64,000 nt of DNA from Vigna angularis (Eukaryota; Streptophyta; Magnoliopsida; Fabales; Fabaceae), in NCBI RefSeq assembly GCF_016808095.1, contig NC_068973.1, forward strand, positions 16,612,501 to 16,676,500, in the 5' to 3' direction. A program made the position numbers and the translations under genes. The notes under the pieces were generated by a model. That model was not told the origin of the DNA. It searched no databases and saw only the letters and a list, made by a program, of their open reading frames with translations. Positions 20,559 to 32,975 of the stretch are shown in pieces; within the stretch, counting starts at the first letter, position 1, and every line of letters starts with the position of its first letter.

Positions 20559-21803
20559 GGCTTAATTACCTACTTAGTCCCCATGTTCGGACGTAATTTG
20601 CTGTTTAGTACCCGGTTTTAAAAATGTAGGCATTTGATACCTATGTTTTGAAATTTGTATCAATTGAATCCTACCCACTTAACACCGTTATAATTGATAA
20701 CGTTTTTCTGACTGTGTATGTGATTTGTGCAATCAATTGCGTCGTGGCAATGACATGGCAGGCTGAATTGGGAATTTGAAATCGGATTACATTTTTTTAA
20801 ATTGGGGATACCTTTCCGCACGGCCAAATCACCATTATTGGTTCCTCCAAGTTCAACTCATTTGCATCAACATTTCATCTTCTCCTCTGAACGGGAGACT
20901 CCTGAGACACCTACCTACGCCACCCACGTCCCAGCCGCCGCGAGAGGATCCTCTACCTCATCCGAAGTTTCGCCGGCGACGCTAAGCACCACCAGGACCA
21001 CTGCCGGCTATGCCGTTCACGCCCGTCGGAGCAGTTCTGGCCGCCGCCTCCTCCAAGCAGACCGCCGCAAGTTGCTTCTGGTCTCTCTCCTTCTCTTTTC
21101 ACCGTCGACCCAACCACCCGTGCCACCACCTCTTGCGTCGCCGGCAAACCCCAAATACCACTGGATCCGTTCCCAACCGCGAAGCCGTCAGCCTTGGAAG
21201 CCGCCGCCGATTGACTCTCCCCTTCTCCTTTATCTATTTTCTGTTTTTGTGTTTGGGTAGTTAGGGATGGTGGGTTTCTGTTGTGTGCGCGTGTTTCCTG
21301 TTCAAAGATTCAACTTCTTTGGTGGTGATTAGAGATGAAAGGAAGCTTGATGGCTTAGTCCCAGTATCTGGTTTGGTTTTCTGGAATTCTGGGTGGTTGG
21401 CGGAGGGATAATGATTGTTGTTGGAGGGAAGTTTGGTTAATGGGTAAAGTTGAACTGGATGATGGTTGATGATTGTGATGTTGGCTGTGAGACGGTGGAA
21501 GGGAAATCATGGGTGTTGGAGGTGATTGAAGAAGATGAAGACGTTAGGCGCAGGCCGTGAGTTGTTGGAGACGAACGCTCGTGAGGAAGCCTGCCACGTC
21601 AAGTCACTTAAGCCACCTCATTGCCACGATTGCACAAATCACATACACAGTCAGAAAAACGTTATCAATTATAACGACGTTAAGTGGGTAGGATTCAATT
21701 GATACAAATTTCAAAACATAGGTATCAAATGCCTACATTTTTAAAACCGGGTACTAAACAGCAAATTACCTCCGAACATGGGGACTAAGTAGGTAATTAA
21801 GCC
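20559..21803. mobile_element. Mutator-like element with long inverted repeats and GC-rich cargo
   Basis: Perfect 9-bp duplications TATTAATAT flank it at 20550-20558 and 21804-21812. Both ends begin GGCTTAATTACCTACTTAG and stay nearly identical as inverted repeats for about 200 bp (to about 20762 on the left, from about 21590 on the right). Nine-bp duplications with long inverted repeats define Mutator. No transposase is present. The interior is much richer in GC than the surroundings and looks like captured host exon sequence. The near-identity of the repeats suggests recent insertion. Confidence 0.9.
20802..21260 (+). CDS. Open frame in the Mutator-like cargo, unrecognised
   Basis: This 152-codon frame is rich in Ser, Pro, Arg and Thr (for example STTRTTAGYAVHARRSSSGR). 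I recognise no domain. It starts 40 bases inside the left inverted repeat boundary. It may be a fragment of a host first exon picked up by the element, or chance openness in GC-rich DNA. A shorter overlapping frame lies at 21010-21264. Confidence 0.2.
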   Translation: MGIPFRTAKSPLLVPPSSTHLHQHFIFSSERETPETPTYATHVPAAARGSSTSSEVSPATLSTTRTTAGYAVHARRSSSGRRLLQADRRKLLLVSLLLFSPSTQPPVPPPLASPANPKYHWIRSQPRSRQPWKPPPIDSPLLLYLFSVFVFG

Positions 21804-21812
21804 TATTAATAT

Positions 21813-23355
21813 ACATGGAGAGTGACTTTAAAATTTGAAAATAAAGTAATCTACTGTATCATCTTTATCACTCACAAAATGAGGTGTTTTTTTTAAAACT
21901 CCTAAAACTTCTTATAAATATAATATTAGTACATAATAATAAATATATATAAAAGAATTAAAGATAACTATGAACCACCAAAACTAAAACTCTATTACAT
22001 TGGTAAGATCTTAGGAAATTATGGTAATTAGAAAATAATGTAGTTATGAGACTTGGATATTATTTTGATAATTGATATTTGATGCTTAATTGTTTTCTAA
22101 AATTATAACTATTATGTTTATTATTTAATGTTATTATTGATTAAGTGAAACATATGATTGGAATATTGTTATTGGAATGATTTGGGTGGTGTGTTGTCAC
22201 CAATATGATGTGTTGGATTGATGATAGGAGGGTGATTTATGATTGAATAGGTGTGAGTCAAATTCTAGAAAGAAAGAGAGTTAAGGTAAACTTTTAGTTT
22301 TAATTGTATTTTGGATCCAAAGGCAAAAAATTCATTTTACCCTCATTAAAGGTGCATAAATTAAATTATGGGGGTATAGAAAGGAAAAGAATAAAAATAA
22401 AAATCTAAAATAAAATAAAAAGATTACGTGAATCTTTGAAATATTTGGTGGTTGTTGATATTTTAAATAATACATAAGATAAAAATAAGAGAGGAAATCT
22501 TAGTGGTTTTATAGATTAAGTGAGAGATATTATTTTAATTAAAAAGATAGAGATAAAATAAAAGAAGATAAAAAGGAGAAGAGTAAAAGGGGTCTGCATA
22601 TTGCTACCCTAAAATAAAAAACGAAAATTAGAGAGTTAAGGGAGAGAAGAGATGTTTTCTAGGAGAGAAGAGGAAGAGTTATAGAAAACCCTAATGCAAG
22701 GAAGGACTTGTTGTATTTCTTAATGTAGATAAGGCCCTACGATTAGGTATGGGGAAACTTACCTTTGTTTGTTAATTATTATATGTTATATGTGTTCTTG
22801 GTTATTTTGATTAACAATCCTTGTTGATATATGTTTATATGATTATGAGTATGGTTGTATGTTGCTCTTGTTGAGTAAGGGTTTATGTATGCATGGGCAT
22901 AAGATTTATGTAATATTTGTGTTGAGTTTTCTCTATGAATGTATGTACGGTTGTTGGGTTATCTCAATTGAGGGTTTAATGCCAAGGGAGAATAAAGTTA
23001 TAAGGCTTGGGGGTTTTCCATGTAAATGTATGTGTAAGGGTGTGGTAATAATCATATGCATTATAATTGTGTTGTTTGAGTTATAATATGTATAATGATT
23101 GAATTTGGACGATTCAAGTGTTGTGATGTATATCTTTGAGTATGTTTACAAGGGTATGTGATGCTTGAATGCATGAATGATGTTTTGGGGAAGTTTCCTC
23201 GTGATTTAGGGTTGTTGCATGTGTGTTTGCAGACTTGAATTATATCTAGGATGTGTTTCGTTTCGCAGATAATTGATTATCACTAATGATAATTGATTAT
23301 TGCGCGTCAATATTGAGTCTAGTTGTGGGAATAATCGATTATCACTTATGATAAT
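21813..23355. other. Non-coding DNA between the Mutator-like element and Athila A
   Basis: AT-rich sequence. At 23265-23360 the block ATAATTGATTATC, with variants, recurs about four times as near-palindromic direct repeats right beside the Athila insertion. No gene is supported. Confidence 0.5.
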
Positions 23356-24734
23356 TGATAACGATTGAATTTACCGTTATTTGATACTTAATTTTGATAC
23401 TAAAAACACCCTTTTTGATTTAGAAACTAGCTTGAAATCATAGTTTTGTGTGAATAAGAGAGTTGAAGGTGAATTAATGATTTTATGCTAGATTTCCTTG
23501 TTTTCAACAACAATTGAGATGATTTGGAAGAAGAGTTGAAGTAGTAAGGAGTTGGAACTCAGGAAGAGCTAGAAAAGTATCAGAAAGGAGGATCACAGCA
23601 ACACTGAGTGCCATTTTAGGGGCCCTCAGTGCCGGAATACACTGTCTCATGCTTGGCTGCCCTTTTTCTCAAGCCCTCAGCGTAGGAAGTCTCTGGCTTG
23701 CGCCTGGGCGCCCTTTTTGGGACGCTGAGCGCCACTTCCTCGAGTCGCACTAGCCTGCTTGCCTTTTGAGCTGACCTTGAGAGTCATATGATTCGGCACG
23801 CCGCCCGGGCGCCCTAAGTGGGGTGCTAAGCGCTGGCGATTGGGCTTGGGCTGTGTTTTCTGTTATTTTTATGTTCTATTTAAGGACTTGGACGTCCTAG
23901 GGATTGTATCTTTGGACAGAAGAGGCGCAAAAACACACCCTTTGACCCCTTGGAGGCGAATTTGGATGCGGAAGCTCCTATCTTCAACTTCTAGGGTTTT
24001 ATCTTTCATTATTTTCCATTATTCATCTAGTTTCACCATGCCAATGGTGAACTAAATTCTATTTGTTGTTGGGGAATGATGTAAACCTTTGTAAACTCAT
24101 GTATTGAATTTATTCTTAATTATATATGGTTCTTTCATTAATTGTTAGGGTAATTCTTCTTCAATCAATGCTTGCTTTGTTTAACTCATTCATTAGCATG
24201 ATGTATGATTTGCATGAGTACCGAAAGGTATCTTACAATTCAGGTTCTGAAGAATTATTCCCAGAAACAGTATTGCTCAGGAATGGAGGTATGAGTTCTG
24301 GTTCTCTTAAGCTACTAATCGTAATGTGGAATTAATTGTTAGGGATGCAAGGAATTGTGACCTAGTAATTAAGGATAGGCTTTCTTCGCCGAGGAATTGG
24401 GTTTTAAGTACTTTAGATAGTGACATTGACATTAATGAAGAAGTATAATTCGTATATACATGAGAGTAAACTAGGTGAAATCTAACCCCAACAACATATT
24501 CATCCCATAATATCAAATTCATCCGTTCATCTATGCTCTTTTGTCCAATTGATCAAGTTGCATGCATATTTACTTTTCTGTATTTGCATTTTAAACCAAA
24601 AGATTTTGTTTTCAAGTCTTATTTAATCAAGAAATCACATAATTGTTTAGGCCGTGAGTCTCTAGGGAAACGATACTTGGTCTTACCATGTTTATTACTT
24701 GATACGATTCGGTACACTTGTCGGAGTCTTAACA
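23356..24734 (+). repeat. 5' LTR of Athila A
   Basis: It starts TGATAACGATTG and ends about four to ten bases before the primer site; by comparison with related copies the end may be 24730. At 23600-23840 it holds a GC-rich block of imperfect palindromes such as GACGCTGAGCGCC. Confidence 0.75.
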
Positions 24735-24740
24735 AGTTTT

Positions 24741-24758
24741 TGGCGCCGTTGCCGGGGA
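24741..24758 (+). other. Primer-binding site, tRNA-Asp type
   Basis: TGGCGCCGTTGCCGGGGA is complementary to the 3' end of plant tRNA-Asp(GUC), the primer known for Athila elements. Confidence 0.85.
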
Positions 24759-24866
24759 CTCGTGGTTTAACTATTCTATTTGTGTGATTATTGATTAGCT
24801 TTGACTTGATTTTTTTTTTTTTGTTTTGTGCTAATAATTATTTTCTAGGGTTTTGTTTTCTTGTAT

Positions 24867-26484
24867 ATATAGGATACAATTCGTACTAGAAGCAAGAAAA
24901 ACTGTGAACCTCTTCTTGAAGGATTGAACGAGACTAGAAGGAGAAGGAGAAACAGAACGTCCAGAGAATTATTTCCTTCTCTAGAGACACTTTTACAACC
25001 TTCATCGCAAGGATTTGACCAAAGCACTAAAAAGATGGCTGGAGAGAATAATGGCAGACGCACTCTGGCAGATTACACAACAATTGTTGGCCCTCACAAT
25101 TTTAATAGCATTGCAAGGCCGAGGGTCAATGCTACACACATGGAAGTAAAACCAGCGTTGATACAATTGGTGAAGAGCAACCAATTCAATGGATTGTCTC
25201 ATGAAAGTCCATATGAGCATCTGACCACATTCAACGAGATTTGCAATATTGTGAAGATTAATGGAGTGCCGGATGATGCTATAAAGCTTAGTTTATTTCC
25301 TTTCTCATTGGGAGGCAATGCTAAGTTATGGTTGAATTCTTTCCCAGAGGATAGATTTACTGAATGAGAAGCCGTGGTTGCAAAATTTCTAACAAATACT
25401 TCGCACAGTCGAAAATCAACAAAGGTAAACAAGAAATTTCTTCTTTCAGGCAGGGCATGAAAGAAACTTTAGGTCAAGCATGGGATAGATACAAGAGTTT
25501 GCTAAGGTAGAAGCCCACACATGGATTTGACGAAGCGACGATAATCATTCTTTTCCTTGGAGGTCTTAGCTCACAAACCAAATTGATGCTAGATGCCTCA
25601 GCTGAAGGTAATATCAAGTGCAAGACTCTAGAGGAAGCCTATGAATTGATTGATAACATGGCTACCAATGACAATAAGATGCATAGTGAAAGAGGAGCTC
25701 CACCTCAGTAGAAGGGAGTCCTACAATTACAATCTCATGATGCTCTGCTTGCACAGAATAAAATTATTACTCAACAATTAGAGAATTTGATGAAGAAACT
25801 CTCTCAATTGCCAAAGGAGCTGAGGAATGTTTCACAGGTTCAACAGAAACTCTATGAATTATGTGGTGGTGATCATATCAATGGTCAATGTGCTTTGCTA
25901 GTGGAGGCCCAAGAAGAAGTCAACTATATGGGCAATCAATTCCGCCAAGGTAATTTCAACCAAGGGTGGAAACCTCACCCAAGTATGGGTCAAGGTCAAT
26001 TTGGGAATCTGGGCAAGTAGGACAATTCAATAGACCACCGCAACTACAATCACAATGGCAACATATATCTGCGTTATCTGACAGAACTTCAAAGCTTGAA
26101 GAAACCCTTCAACAATTTATGCAGGTGACTATCTCCAACCATAAGAGAACTGAAGCTGCTATAAGGAATTTGGAGATGCAGGTGGGCCAATTGGCTAAGA
26201 AGTTGGAGGAGATGCCTGACCGGAGTTTTGGGGCTAATACTGAAGTTAACCCTAAGGAGGAGTGCAATGTCATTATGACTAGAAGTGGCAAGATTTTAGA
26301 TGAGAGAAAAGAGAAAGTTGAGTTGAGTAAAAAAGAAGAAGAGAATGAAGAGAGAAGAGGTGAGGTTGAGAGAAAAGAAAAGGAGAAAGATGAGGGAGAG
26401 AAAAAGAAAGAAGAGGAAGAGAGAAAAGAAAAGAAGAGAAAAGAAAAGGAGAGAGAAGAGAAAGAAAAAAGAAAAAATATTTGA
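24867..26484 (+). pseudogene. Gag of Athila A, broken
   Basis: Compared with the sister copy in element D, the start codon reads ATA and the second codon TAG (24867-24872). The gag domain at about 25050-25700 contains RRTLADYTTIVGPHNFNS, GLSHESPYEHL and LFPFSLGGNAKLWLNSFP. Stops follow at about 25365, 25507 and 25708. A zinc-binding-like LCGGDHINGQC is at about 25860-25890, with a frameshift near 26018. The end is a K/E-rich low-complexity tail (EEEERKEKKRKEKEREEKEK) encoded by almost pure purine sequence. Confidence 0.85.
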
Positions 26485-27396
26485 GAAGCCCCTTCCTTAT
26501 CCAAAGAGCATTTTAAAGAAAGAAAAAGAGAAGCAATTTGGGCGTTTCATGGAGATCTTCAAGCAATTGGAGATTACTATGCCTTTGACTAAATCACTGC
26601 AGCAAATTCCTATTTATGCAAATCACATGAAGCAAATTCTCAGCAAGAAGAAGAAATATCTAGATGACGAAACAATTGAAGTGCATGGTAATTGCAGTGC
26701 CATATTGCAGAAGACGCTACCTCCCAAATTCAAAGATCCAGGGAGTTTCACCATCCCTTGCACCATTTGGAATCATGATATAAGGAAGGCTCTAGTTGAC
26801 TTAGGAGCTAGTATCAATCTAATGCCCTTATTTATGCTTAAGAAGATTGGTGGTCTGGAGGTTAAACCTAGAAAAGCAATCTTGCAAATGGCAGACAAGT
26901 CCATTAAGCATCCTTATGGTGTGGTAGAAGACGTGGTGGTGAAAATTGATAATCTCAAATTTCTGGTGGACTTTGTAGTGATGGAGATGGAGAAAAATGT
27001 AGAGATATCGCTCATCCTTGGAAGGCCATTCATGAAGACAACTAAGGTTGTCATTCATGTGGATGATGGAGTTATAATGTTGAAAGACCAAGATGAAGAG
27101 GTGACTTTCAATGTCTTTGAAGTTGGGCAGCCAATACAAGTAACAAAGACTAGTCCTAAAGCTAACGACGTAGTTCTATCAGTGACAGGTCTACCTGATA
27201 AAGTTGCCAAGACAGTCAAGAGGAATTATAGTTGTTGCTTTCCAAGGCTGAAGGAAGACGATGGCGATAAGGAAGAAAAACTCATTCACCATGACTCTGT
27301 GATTGAAAATAATGAACCCTACCTTGGCAAACCAGTGAAATTCAAGAACAAGTTATTGGTTATCAAGGATATAAAGGAAAATGGAGTTCTTGAGAT
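26485..27396 (+). pseudogene. Aspartic protease of Athila A, cut by element X
   Basis: The frame open at 26345-27835 carries protease here: ALVDLGASINLMPLF is the active-site motif and LILGRPFMKTTKVVI the second conserved element. At 27397 element X begins, and the last 145 codons of the open frame are X LTR sequence, not Athila. The true C-terminus resumes at 34240 and ends at about 34340. Before the insertion this was probably an intact protease frame. Confidence 0.85.
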
Positions 27397-28532
27397 TGAT
27401 GACATATCCCTAAAAGAAATTAAGTCTTGTGTTGGAATGGATAGTCTTTCAAACATATACATCCAACACAAGACAAATAAAAGCTTCAAAGATGCTCTTA
27501 CTCTTCAAGACCTTGATCATTCATTTGATTTAAGGTGTATCATTATTGGGAGCTATATTCTTCATTTACTCACTATTATAACATTTGTTCTAACTTTTGT
27601 TATAAAATGGGTATTTGACCTTGGTGGAGAAGCACATAAAACTCCAAAGAAGATAAGGAAGTTTGCCTTGTTCCATGTTGAAGATTTGAGGGCAAATCCT
27701 TTTCAAGAGGGAGGGAATGATGGCAAATCCCCTAGCCATGGTCAAGCACTTTCAAGAGAGTGGAAGCCATCCATGAAGATGACACCAACTCTACCTTATG
27801 GGCCACCTTTGGAGCCATCATGGAGCATGGATTGAAGAGTAGTGTAGGAATTTAAGCCATTGTATTAGGCCATGTAGTGTAGGTTTTATTTAAGGTTTGT
27901 ATTAAGGCTTAAGTAGCATAAGATTTTCCTTAAAAGTTAGACATCCAAACCAAGTTGAAAGTGTGTGCCATGTGTCATGCTTCCATTGGAGAGGATTTAC
28001 TTTTTAAAAGGTAGCCACATGACACCTTATGAGTGAAGAGTTTTTGCTTTTAGTAGTGGCCACATGTCCTCCCATCATTGGAGAGGATTTGTGGACACTT
28101 GTCCACTCCTTAGAAGGCCTCACTTTTGGCTAATAAGAGCAAAGGTGGGAGATCATGCTTTTAGGGTTAGAAGGAGACACCCTTGGCCTATAAATAGAGT
28201 TGTCTCCACCCTTGTATTTCATCTTTGATGTTGAGTAATGTTATGCTGCCTATTTTTGGCCATACTACTCATCTTAGATCAAGACTAGAGCAACCCATAA
28301 GGCCCTTCTAGTCACCTTCCTCCTTGAGTTGACCTAACCTCTCTTGGAGCCATCAAACACTACACCACCACCACTATATCTCCTAGAGGCTTTGAGCTTC
28401 TACACCATTCATACATTAGCTCCTCATCCTTGGACCATTTACCACCACATTTCTGCATCATTCATCCAAGGAACACCCCTCCATGCACATCTCCTAGCTT
28501 TGGCCCAACCTAGCCAAGGAGGTTTTCCATCA
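27397..28532 (+). repeat. 5' LTR of element X
   Basis: 1136 bp. It includes a TATA-like CTATAAATAGAG at 28190-28201. At 27700-27730 it contains a second purine tract (AAGAGGGAGGGAA) followed by TGATGGCAAATCC, a duplicate of the normal purine tract and LTR-start junction. Confidence 0.85.
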
Positions 28533-28547
28533 TTTGGTATCAAGAGC

Positions 28548-30240
28548 TTTGGTTCTTCAAGAGCTAAGTCTTTTAGTCCTTATCTATCCTTTATTGTTCC
28601 ATGTTGTTGATGTTATTTCCCTATTTGTCTTGTTGTGTTTTTTTTCCATCTATAATTTGTTCTGGCAGCAAACTGTGACGATTTTCAAACTTAAACTGCA
28701 TCTAGCTCAATTATCCAAAAAAAACGTAAAAATATTCAAATGAAAGCCCTTTGAGTCTAGTTTCCAACAAAAAAAGAATCACTTCATTTGGAGTTCTGTG
28801 CAGAAAGTAAAACACTCAGCAAAGGTCAAAGCTATCAGGATGTTGTCATTAGCATTTTTGAAGTTCGTTTTTGGTAGTTTTAGCTACTTTTTTGGTGCCT
28901 TTTCCTTTTCTTTTGAGCCATTCCTTGCTGTTTTGTTTGGTCTTATATGCTTATTTTGTGTCATTTTTATTTTTGAATCCATCCATGTTGTCTAGAGTCA
29001 TGTTTAGTCCTTTTGATGTCTCTATTTCCTAGTTGAAACTTTGAAAATCATCAAAAATATATGTTGAGGTCATGTCCAAAAACTGATTTGTATTTGTGCC
29101 TTTGAGTGCTTTTATTTTATATATTTGAGTTCATACTTGTTGTTGGATCTTGAACGAGTTCATAGAGTTAGGTTTCCATTATGTCACTTTTTGTGTTTCA
29201 TGCTATATTTGATTCTAGTAGGTTTTCTTCATTTTGGTGTTATAAGCTTGTATGAACTTGAAACTCCTTGTGACATTCCAGATTTGAGATCTGATTTGGT
29301 GTGTGTTTGTGCTAAAAATTAAAAAAAAAAACTAAGAGACAAAAGGTACAAAAGAAAAGTAGACAAAAAGTACAAAAGTAAAAGCAAAAAGTAAAAGTAA
29401 AAGCACATGCATGTACCATATGTAACCAACTTTTGTGTGAGCACTTTGATGTTGATTTGGGAGCTGAAAGTCATGTCCCTAGCTGCTGTTCTAGCAACCA
29501 TGATGACCTAAAAGGGTTGCCTTAGTGCACCATTTGGTCTAGCTTGCAAAAGAACAAAAGCACCTTGTGTTTTTCTAGTAGTTTTGGTTTTTTGTGATCC
29601 ATTCTAGTACCTTTCTTTAGGTAACTCCTTTTGTTGTGCTAACCTTTCTTTCTTAGCATTTAATTGCTTGATTTTCTTCTAAACATTAATGATTTTGTTA
29701 AAGTAAAACTCCTTTTGAAGAGCGTTTGTTCATTTTAGACCTTTTCTTGCTTTTTCCTTGGACTCCTTTTGGCTTTAGTGGTGTGAACTTGTGGTGTAGG
29801 TCTTTGGATGGTAAAAAAACATGAGGATCATGGGGATAATAGCCCAAAACAGTGAGCAACATCCAAAGGTGAAGGAGGCCTTGAAGGGAAGCTTAAAGTC
29901 TTGGTCTAAAACACAAAACAAGAGAGTATACACTTGGTGAGAAAGAGAGATTTGTGTGTATTTTCTTTGAATTGTAAAACTGTAGTTGTTTTTCTTTTTA
30001 GACTTGTATTCTTGACTTGTTAGGGGTTTGTCCTAACAAGAACATTGGACATTTATTATTTAAGCGAAATTTGTAGTTGGTGAGTAAGAGGGAACCAAAG
30101 TTCCTTCTAATTCATCATTAGGCCGAATAGTTTAGATTTATTGCTTTCTTTAATTGTGATAGTCTAGTGTGTGTCAACTTTTATTTCAAGTTTAAATCCC
30201 TTTGAGAAGTTTGGTACAAGAGAACTTGAGGTAAGTTTTG
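28548..30240 (+). other. Non-coding leader of element X
   Basis: T-rich sequence after the primer site without a supported gene. The leader appears to continue at about 31505-31681, after the inserted LTR, with a block resembling the end of the element Y leader (GGCTAGGAAAGACTTGG versus GGCAAGGCAAGACTTGG). Confidence 0.6.
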
Positions 30241-31503
30241 TGATAACAGTTGAAAAACTGTTATTTTCATGCTTAAAATTGACACTAAAAGCAACCTTTA
30301 TACTTAGAAACTAGCTTGAAATCATGATTTTATTCATATTTTTAGAAATAAGAGAGCTGGACAGGTTTATGCTTGATTTCAGTGTTTTTGTGCAGGTTTT
30401 AAGGTGAATTTAGTGAAAGAAGTGAAGAAGGAGAGAGATGGAATCAGAAAAGACATCAAAAAGTGCAAAAGGAGAAGCCGCAACTGCCGCTCAGCGGCAG
30501 TTTACCGCTGAGCGGCACTCAGGAGCTCACGGGAGAACCGCTGAGGGGCAAAATGGCCGCTGAGGGGAGAAAACGACTCACGCACTTACCGCTGAGCGGC
30601 ACTATTTTTGGGCTTGGGCCTAATTTTCTATAATTTACGAATAATATATAAGCTTTAGGGTTTCCTAGGGTTTGTATCTTTGGCTGTGACAAAGCAAATA
30701 CTCTCTCTTCCACCCCTTTGAAGGAGGATCTTGGATGCTCAGGCTACCTCTTCACCTTTCTAGGGTTTTATCTTTCATTCTTTCATTATTATTCATCTAG
30801 TTTCACCATGAATATGGTGAACTAAACCTTGTATTGTTGTTGGGGAATCAATGTAGTCTTGTGAAACTCTCATATATGGAATTTGTTTTTACATCTTATA
30901 TTTAAGACCTATGCTTTCTTTCATCATTAGTTAGGGTTTTTCCTCTTTGCTCAATGCTTGCTTTGTTTAACTCATTCAATGCATGATTATTGATTTTGTC
31001 GATACGGGAACGTACGGGGAAGTCTAAATCCGGGGAATTTCTCCCAATAGTATATTGGTTGCCGTTAAGCTCCTGCACTAAAAGAACTAATTATTAGGAA
31101 TGCTAGGAATCGTATAAACTCGTAATTAGGGATAGGCCTTCTTGCAAGGTAATTTAGAGAGTGGCATTAACAATGATGAAAAGAATGTTGAATTCCTAAA
31201 GTATATGAGAGTGGATAAGATGAAATTGATAACCCCAACAACATACTCATCCATATATTCCATTGAAGTGTTTGTATTTTGTTTTAGCCATTGATCAAAT
31301 TCATGCATACATGTTTATTTTCTGTTTTGCATATTAAACTCCACTTATTTCATTCTTAAGTCTTAAATAATCAACGAATCACATAACTAAACTAGGCCGT
31401 GAGTCCTTTGGGAGAACGATACTTGGTCTTACCGAGTTTATTACTTGAAACGTTTCGGTCACACTTGCCGATTGTTAAACAAGTTTGTGGCGCCGTATTT
31501 CGG
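30241..31503 (+). repeat. Athila-type LTR plus primer-site remnant inside element X
   Basis: It starts TGATAACAGTTG at 30241, and the LTR ends near 31481. It is followed by TGGCGCCGTATTTCGG, a decayed Asp-type primer site (31488-31503). At 30485-30499 lies the perfect palindrome TGCCGCTCAGCGGCA, with more CCGCTGAGCGG copies up to 30605. No coding part follows. Confidence 0.75.
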
Positions 31504-31681
31504 TGTTCATAAATTTGTCATCACTTTGGCTAGGAAAGACTTGGTTTCTAAGCAATCCATAGTGATTCACCTCTCTTTCCTAGAAGTGAACTTAAGCTTC
31601 TTTTGTCTCCTTAAGTCTCTTAAGGAATTTTATTTGAAATATTAAGTTTGTTTGCATAAGCCATTTTGAAAATCTTAAAAA

Positions 31682-32975
31682 TGTCTAGGATTAAATTATA
31701 AATGGCAAGTGTACCGAATCATATCAAGTAATAATAAATGGTAATACCAAGTATCGTTTCCCAAAGGACTCACGGCCTAGACAGTTATGTGATTTCTTGA
31801 TTAAATTAGACTTGTAAACAAAATCATTGTGGTTGAATTGCGAAAAATAAACATGAATGCAAGTTTTGATCAATTGGATTGAAAGATGCAAAAGTGATTG
31901 ATGTAAAATATAGAATGATGATGTTGTTGGGGTTTCCGACTTATCCTATCCACTCTCATGTATTCATGAATTCATCTTTCTTCATTAATGTTAATGCCAC
32001 TTTCTAATTTACCTTAAACCCGATGTCTCGGTAAAGAAAGCCTACTCCTAATCACTTGTTTACAATGTCTTGTCTCCCTAGCAATTATTCATGCATTACA
32101 TTCTCATAAAAGCTTAAAGGCAACCGATCCTCCTATTCCTATAACTAGGTAATATTGCTTCCGAGATAATTTCCCTAGTTCTAGATTTTCTCATATGTGT
32201 CCATAGTGATAAAATCAATAATCATATGCAATTGAATGAGTTAAACAAAGCATGCATAGAGTAAAGAGGAAAAACCCTAGCAATTAATGAAGTAAAGCAT
32301 ATATAATCAAGAATCAATTCAATACATGAGAGTTTCAAAGGATTACATCGTTTCCCCAAAAATAATGGAGGTTTAGTTCACCATAGACATGGTGAAACTA
32401 GATGAAAATAATGAAAAGAATAAAAGATAGAACCCTAAAAGTTGAAGATCGGAGCTTCTGCATCCAAAATCCGCCTCCAAGGGGTGGAAGGAGTGTAATT
32501 TCGCCTCTTTTTGTCCAAAGATATCAACCCTAGGTCGACTAAACCATTATATAGTTTATTAAAATTACAAAAAATTGGCCCAAGCCCAAGTTAATGGCGC
32601 TCAGCGATGAACTGGCGCTGAGCGGTGAGTACGACACTCAGAATTAGCCCTCAACGATGACACTTAGGCGCGAGACAGTGTACTCAACAAGCAAGCTTGG
32701 CGCTCAGCGGTGAAATGACGCTGAGCGGTGACTGCTATACTTGAATTGTGCACTTTTCCTTCCTTTCCTGAGTCCAACTCCTTGCTACTTCAACGTCTTT
32801 CATCCAATTCTTCTAAATTCCTGCCAAAACAAGGAAAACCAAGCATAAAACCCATTCAACTCTCTTATTTTCACAACTTAAGCAAAAACATGATTTCAAG
32901 CTAGATTCTAAGTTATAACGGGTGTTTTAGATGTCAAAATTAAGTATAAAAATAACAATTTTTCAACTATTATCA
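31682..32975 (-). repeat. Athila-type LTR in opposite orientation inside element X
   Basis: On the minus strand it starts TGATAATAGTTG at 32975 and continues with the same conserved blocks as the other Athila LTRs, ending near 31682-31700. GC-rich GGCGCTCAGCG and GCGCTGAGCGG motifs are at 32590-32730. About 180 bp separate it from the plus-strand LTR, so the two form a large inverted pair. Confidence 0.75.

Noticed and set aside
26109..26504. Minus-strand Phe/Ser-rich open frame that looks like a membrane protein
   Set aside because: It is the shadow of the purine-rich K/E gag tail on the other strand. The same applies to 50385-50783 and 58395-58619.
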